Below are positions 63,051 through 64,000 of a DNA stretch of 64,000 nt, piece after piece. How positions within the stretch are numbered: position 1 is the first letter of the stretch; each line of letters opens with the position of its first letter. The notes under the pieces are model-generated. The model was not told the DNA's origin, did not search any database, and worked only from the letters and a program-made list of their open reading frames with translations. The DNA is from Gibbula magus (lineage: Eukaryota; Mollusca; Gastropoda; Trochida; Trochidae): contig OW388297.1 in the NCBI GenBank assembly GCA_936450465.1, positions 27,608,387 to 27,672,386 of the forward strand. The letters are read 5' to 3'. The translations under genes were made by a program, and so were the position numbers.

Positions 63051-64000
63051 CATGAGGACGTTACCACCACAACATACTTATCCCACAACATGAGGACTTT
63101 ATCACCACGACATACTTATCCCACAACATGAGGACGTTACCACCACGACATACTTATCCCACAACATGAGGACTTTATCACCACGACATACTTATCCCAC
63201 AACATGAGGACGTTACCACCACGACATACCTATCAGACAACCTAAGGACGTTACCACCACGACATACTTATCCCACAACATGAGGACGTTACCACCACGA
63301 CATACTTATCCCACAACATTAGGACGTTACCATCACGACATACATATCCCATAACATGAGGACGTTACCACCACGATATACTTATCCCACAACATGAGGA
63401 CGTTACCACCACGACATACCTATCAGACAACCTAAGGACGTTACCGCCACAACATACCTATCCCACAACATGAGGACGTTACCACCACAACATGCTTTTC
63501 CCACAACCTAAGGACGTTACCACCACGACATACTTATCCCACAACATGAGGACGTTACCACCACAACATACCTATCAGACAACCTAAGGACGTTACCACC
63601 ACGACATACTTATCCCACAACATGAGGACGTTACCACCACAACATACGTATCCCAAAAACCTAAGGACGTTACCACCACGACATACTTATCCCACAACAT
63701 GAGGACGTTACCACCACAACACACTTATCCCACAACCTAAGGACGTTACAACCACGACATACATATCAGACAACATGAGGACGTTACCACCACAACATAC
63801 CTATCAGACAACGTAAGGACGTTACCACCACGACATACTTATCCCACAACCTAAGGACGTTACCACCACGACATACTTATCCCACAACAAGAGGACGTTA
63901 CCACCACAACATACTTATCCCACAACCTAAGGACGTTACCACCACGACATACTTATCCCACAACATGAGGACGTTACCACCACAACATACCTATCAGACA

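Larger units (their letters stand above)
48241..64000. repeat. 38-bp satellite array, 15.7 kb, runs off right edge
   Basis: About 410 copies of a 38-bp unit: acgacatacttatcccacaa then catgaggacgttaccacc. Two main forms differ at linked sites. Form A has tcccacaacatgagg and form B has tcagacaacctaagg; forms with tcccacaacctaagg are rarer. The last positions vary as gttacc, gttatc or gttgcc, and the start as cgacatac or caacatac. The left end (48241-48940) is heavily decayed and then grades into uniform copies. The plus strand has about 13 C to 5 G per unit. The array is still uniform at 64000, so its true length is unknown. Three 76-codon frames at 50516, 53518 and 54733 are the same repeat in three block copies, not genes. 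Confidence 0.98.

Noticed and set aside
48241..64000. Centromere
   Set aside because: A 38-bp satellite of at least 15.7 kb could belong to one, but I saw no CENP-B-box-like motif, and array size and chromosomal position are unknown. Calling a centromere would need CENP-A data.

Overview
This window looks like non-coding DNA from a eukaryotic, most likely animal, genome. I found no complete protein-coding gene, no rRNA, no complete tRNA, no operon-like gene packing and no CRISPR array. By my own tally about 45-46 kb of the 64 kb (roughly 70%) is tandem repeat: about twenty different arrays, with unit lengths from 14 to about 100 bp, plus TA, TG and TAC microsatellites. The arrays are separated by short, AT-leaning unique spacers. 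Extreme minisatellite density, low gene density, degenerate CCCTAA-like sequence and a tRNA-derived (SINE-like) scrap suggest a repeat-rich metazoan chromosome, perhaps a marine invertebrate such as a mollusc. The lineage is inference; nothing in the sequence fixes it.

Layout from left to right. 1-735: 45-bp array, cut by the window edge. 1225-2058: 52-bp array with a 17-G run. 2092-2412: TA microsatellites inside a 250-bp duplication. 4440-5775: 31-bp array. 7048-9190: 18-bp array with a clean core and a long decayed tail. 10317-10757: 40-bp array. 11860-12315: decayed 27-28-bp array. 13020-16470: purine-rich 40/17-bp array. 18170-20525: 52-bp array passing into a related 18-bp array. 21590-22140: decayed ~100-bp array. 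22141-23290: 57-bp array. 24190-26405: very uniform 38-bp array. 26624-26830: TAC microsatellite. 27466-28760: 51/52-bp array. 30130-34012: 76-bp array with a hairpin in the unit. 34957-35098: TAC microsatellite. 35636-36478: 21-bp array in two blocks. 36530-37950: 62-bp array with nested 14-bp repeats. 38460-42930: 35-bp array. 42931-45085: 32-bp array, abutting the previous one. 48241-64000: a 15.7-kb 38-bp satellite running off the right edge, with nested higher-order repeats of 1215, 1330, 1443 and 3002 bp.

The unique spacers hold only weak candidates. There are three short ORFs that could be exon pieces (23602-23880, 28975-29157 and 47443-47691 on the minus strand) and a tRNA-like fragment near 47.8 kb. 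There are also a few well-formed transcription-factor sites: two nuclear-receptor DR1 sites, one DR2, three TGACGTCA palindromes and paired CCAAT boxes. Most long open frames in the window are by-products of arrays whose period is a multiple of three; they are open on several frames or both strands and should not be annotated as genes.

The main biological interest is array evolution. Many arrays show uniform centres with decayed edges, repeats built from smaller repeats, and segmental copies of whole blocks. These are expected from unequal exchange and replication slippage. I found no evidence of a new protein-based system.
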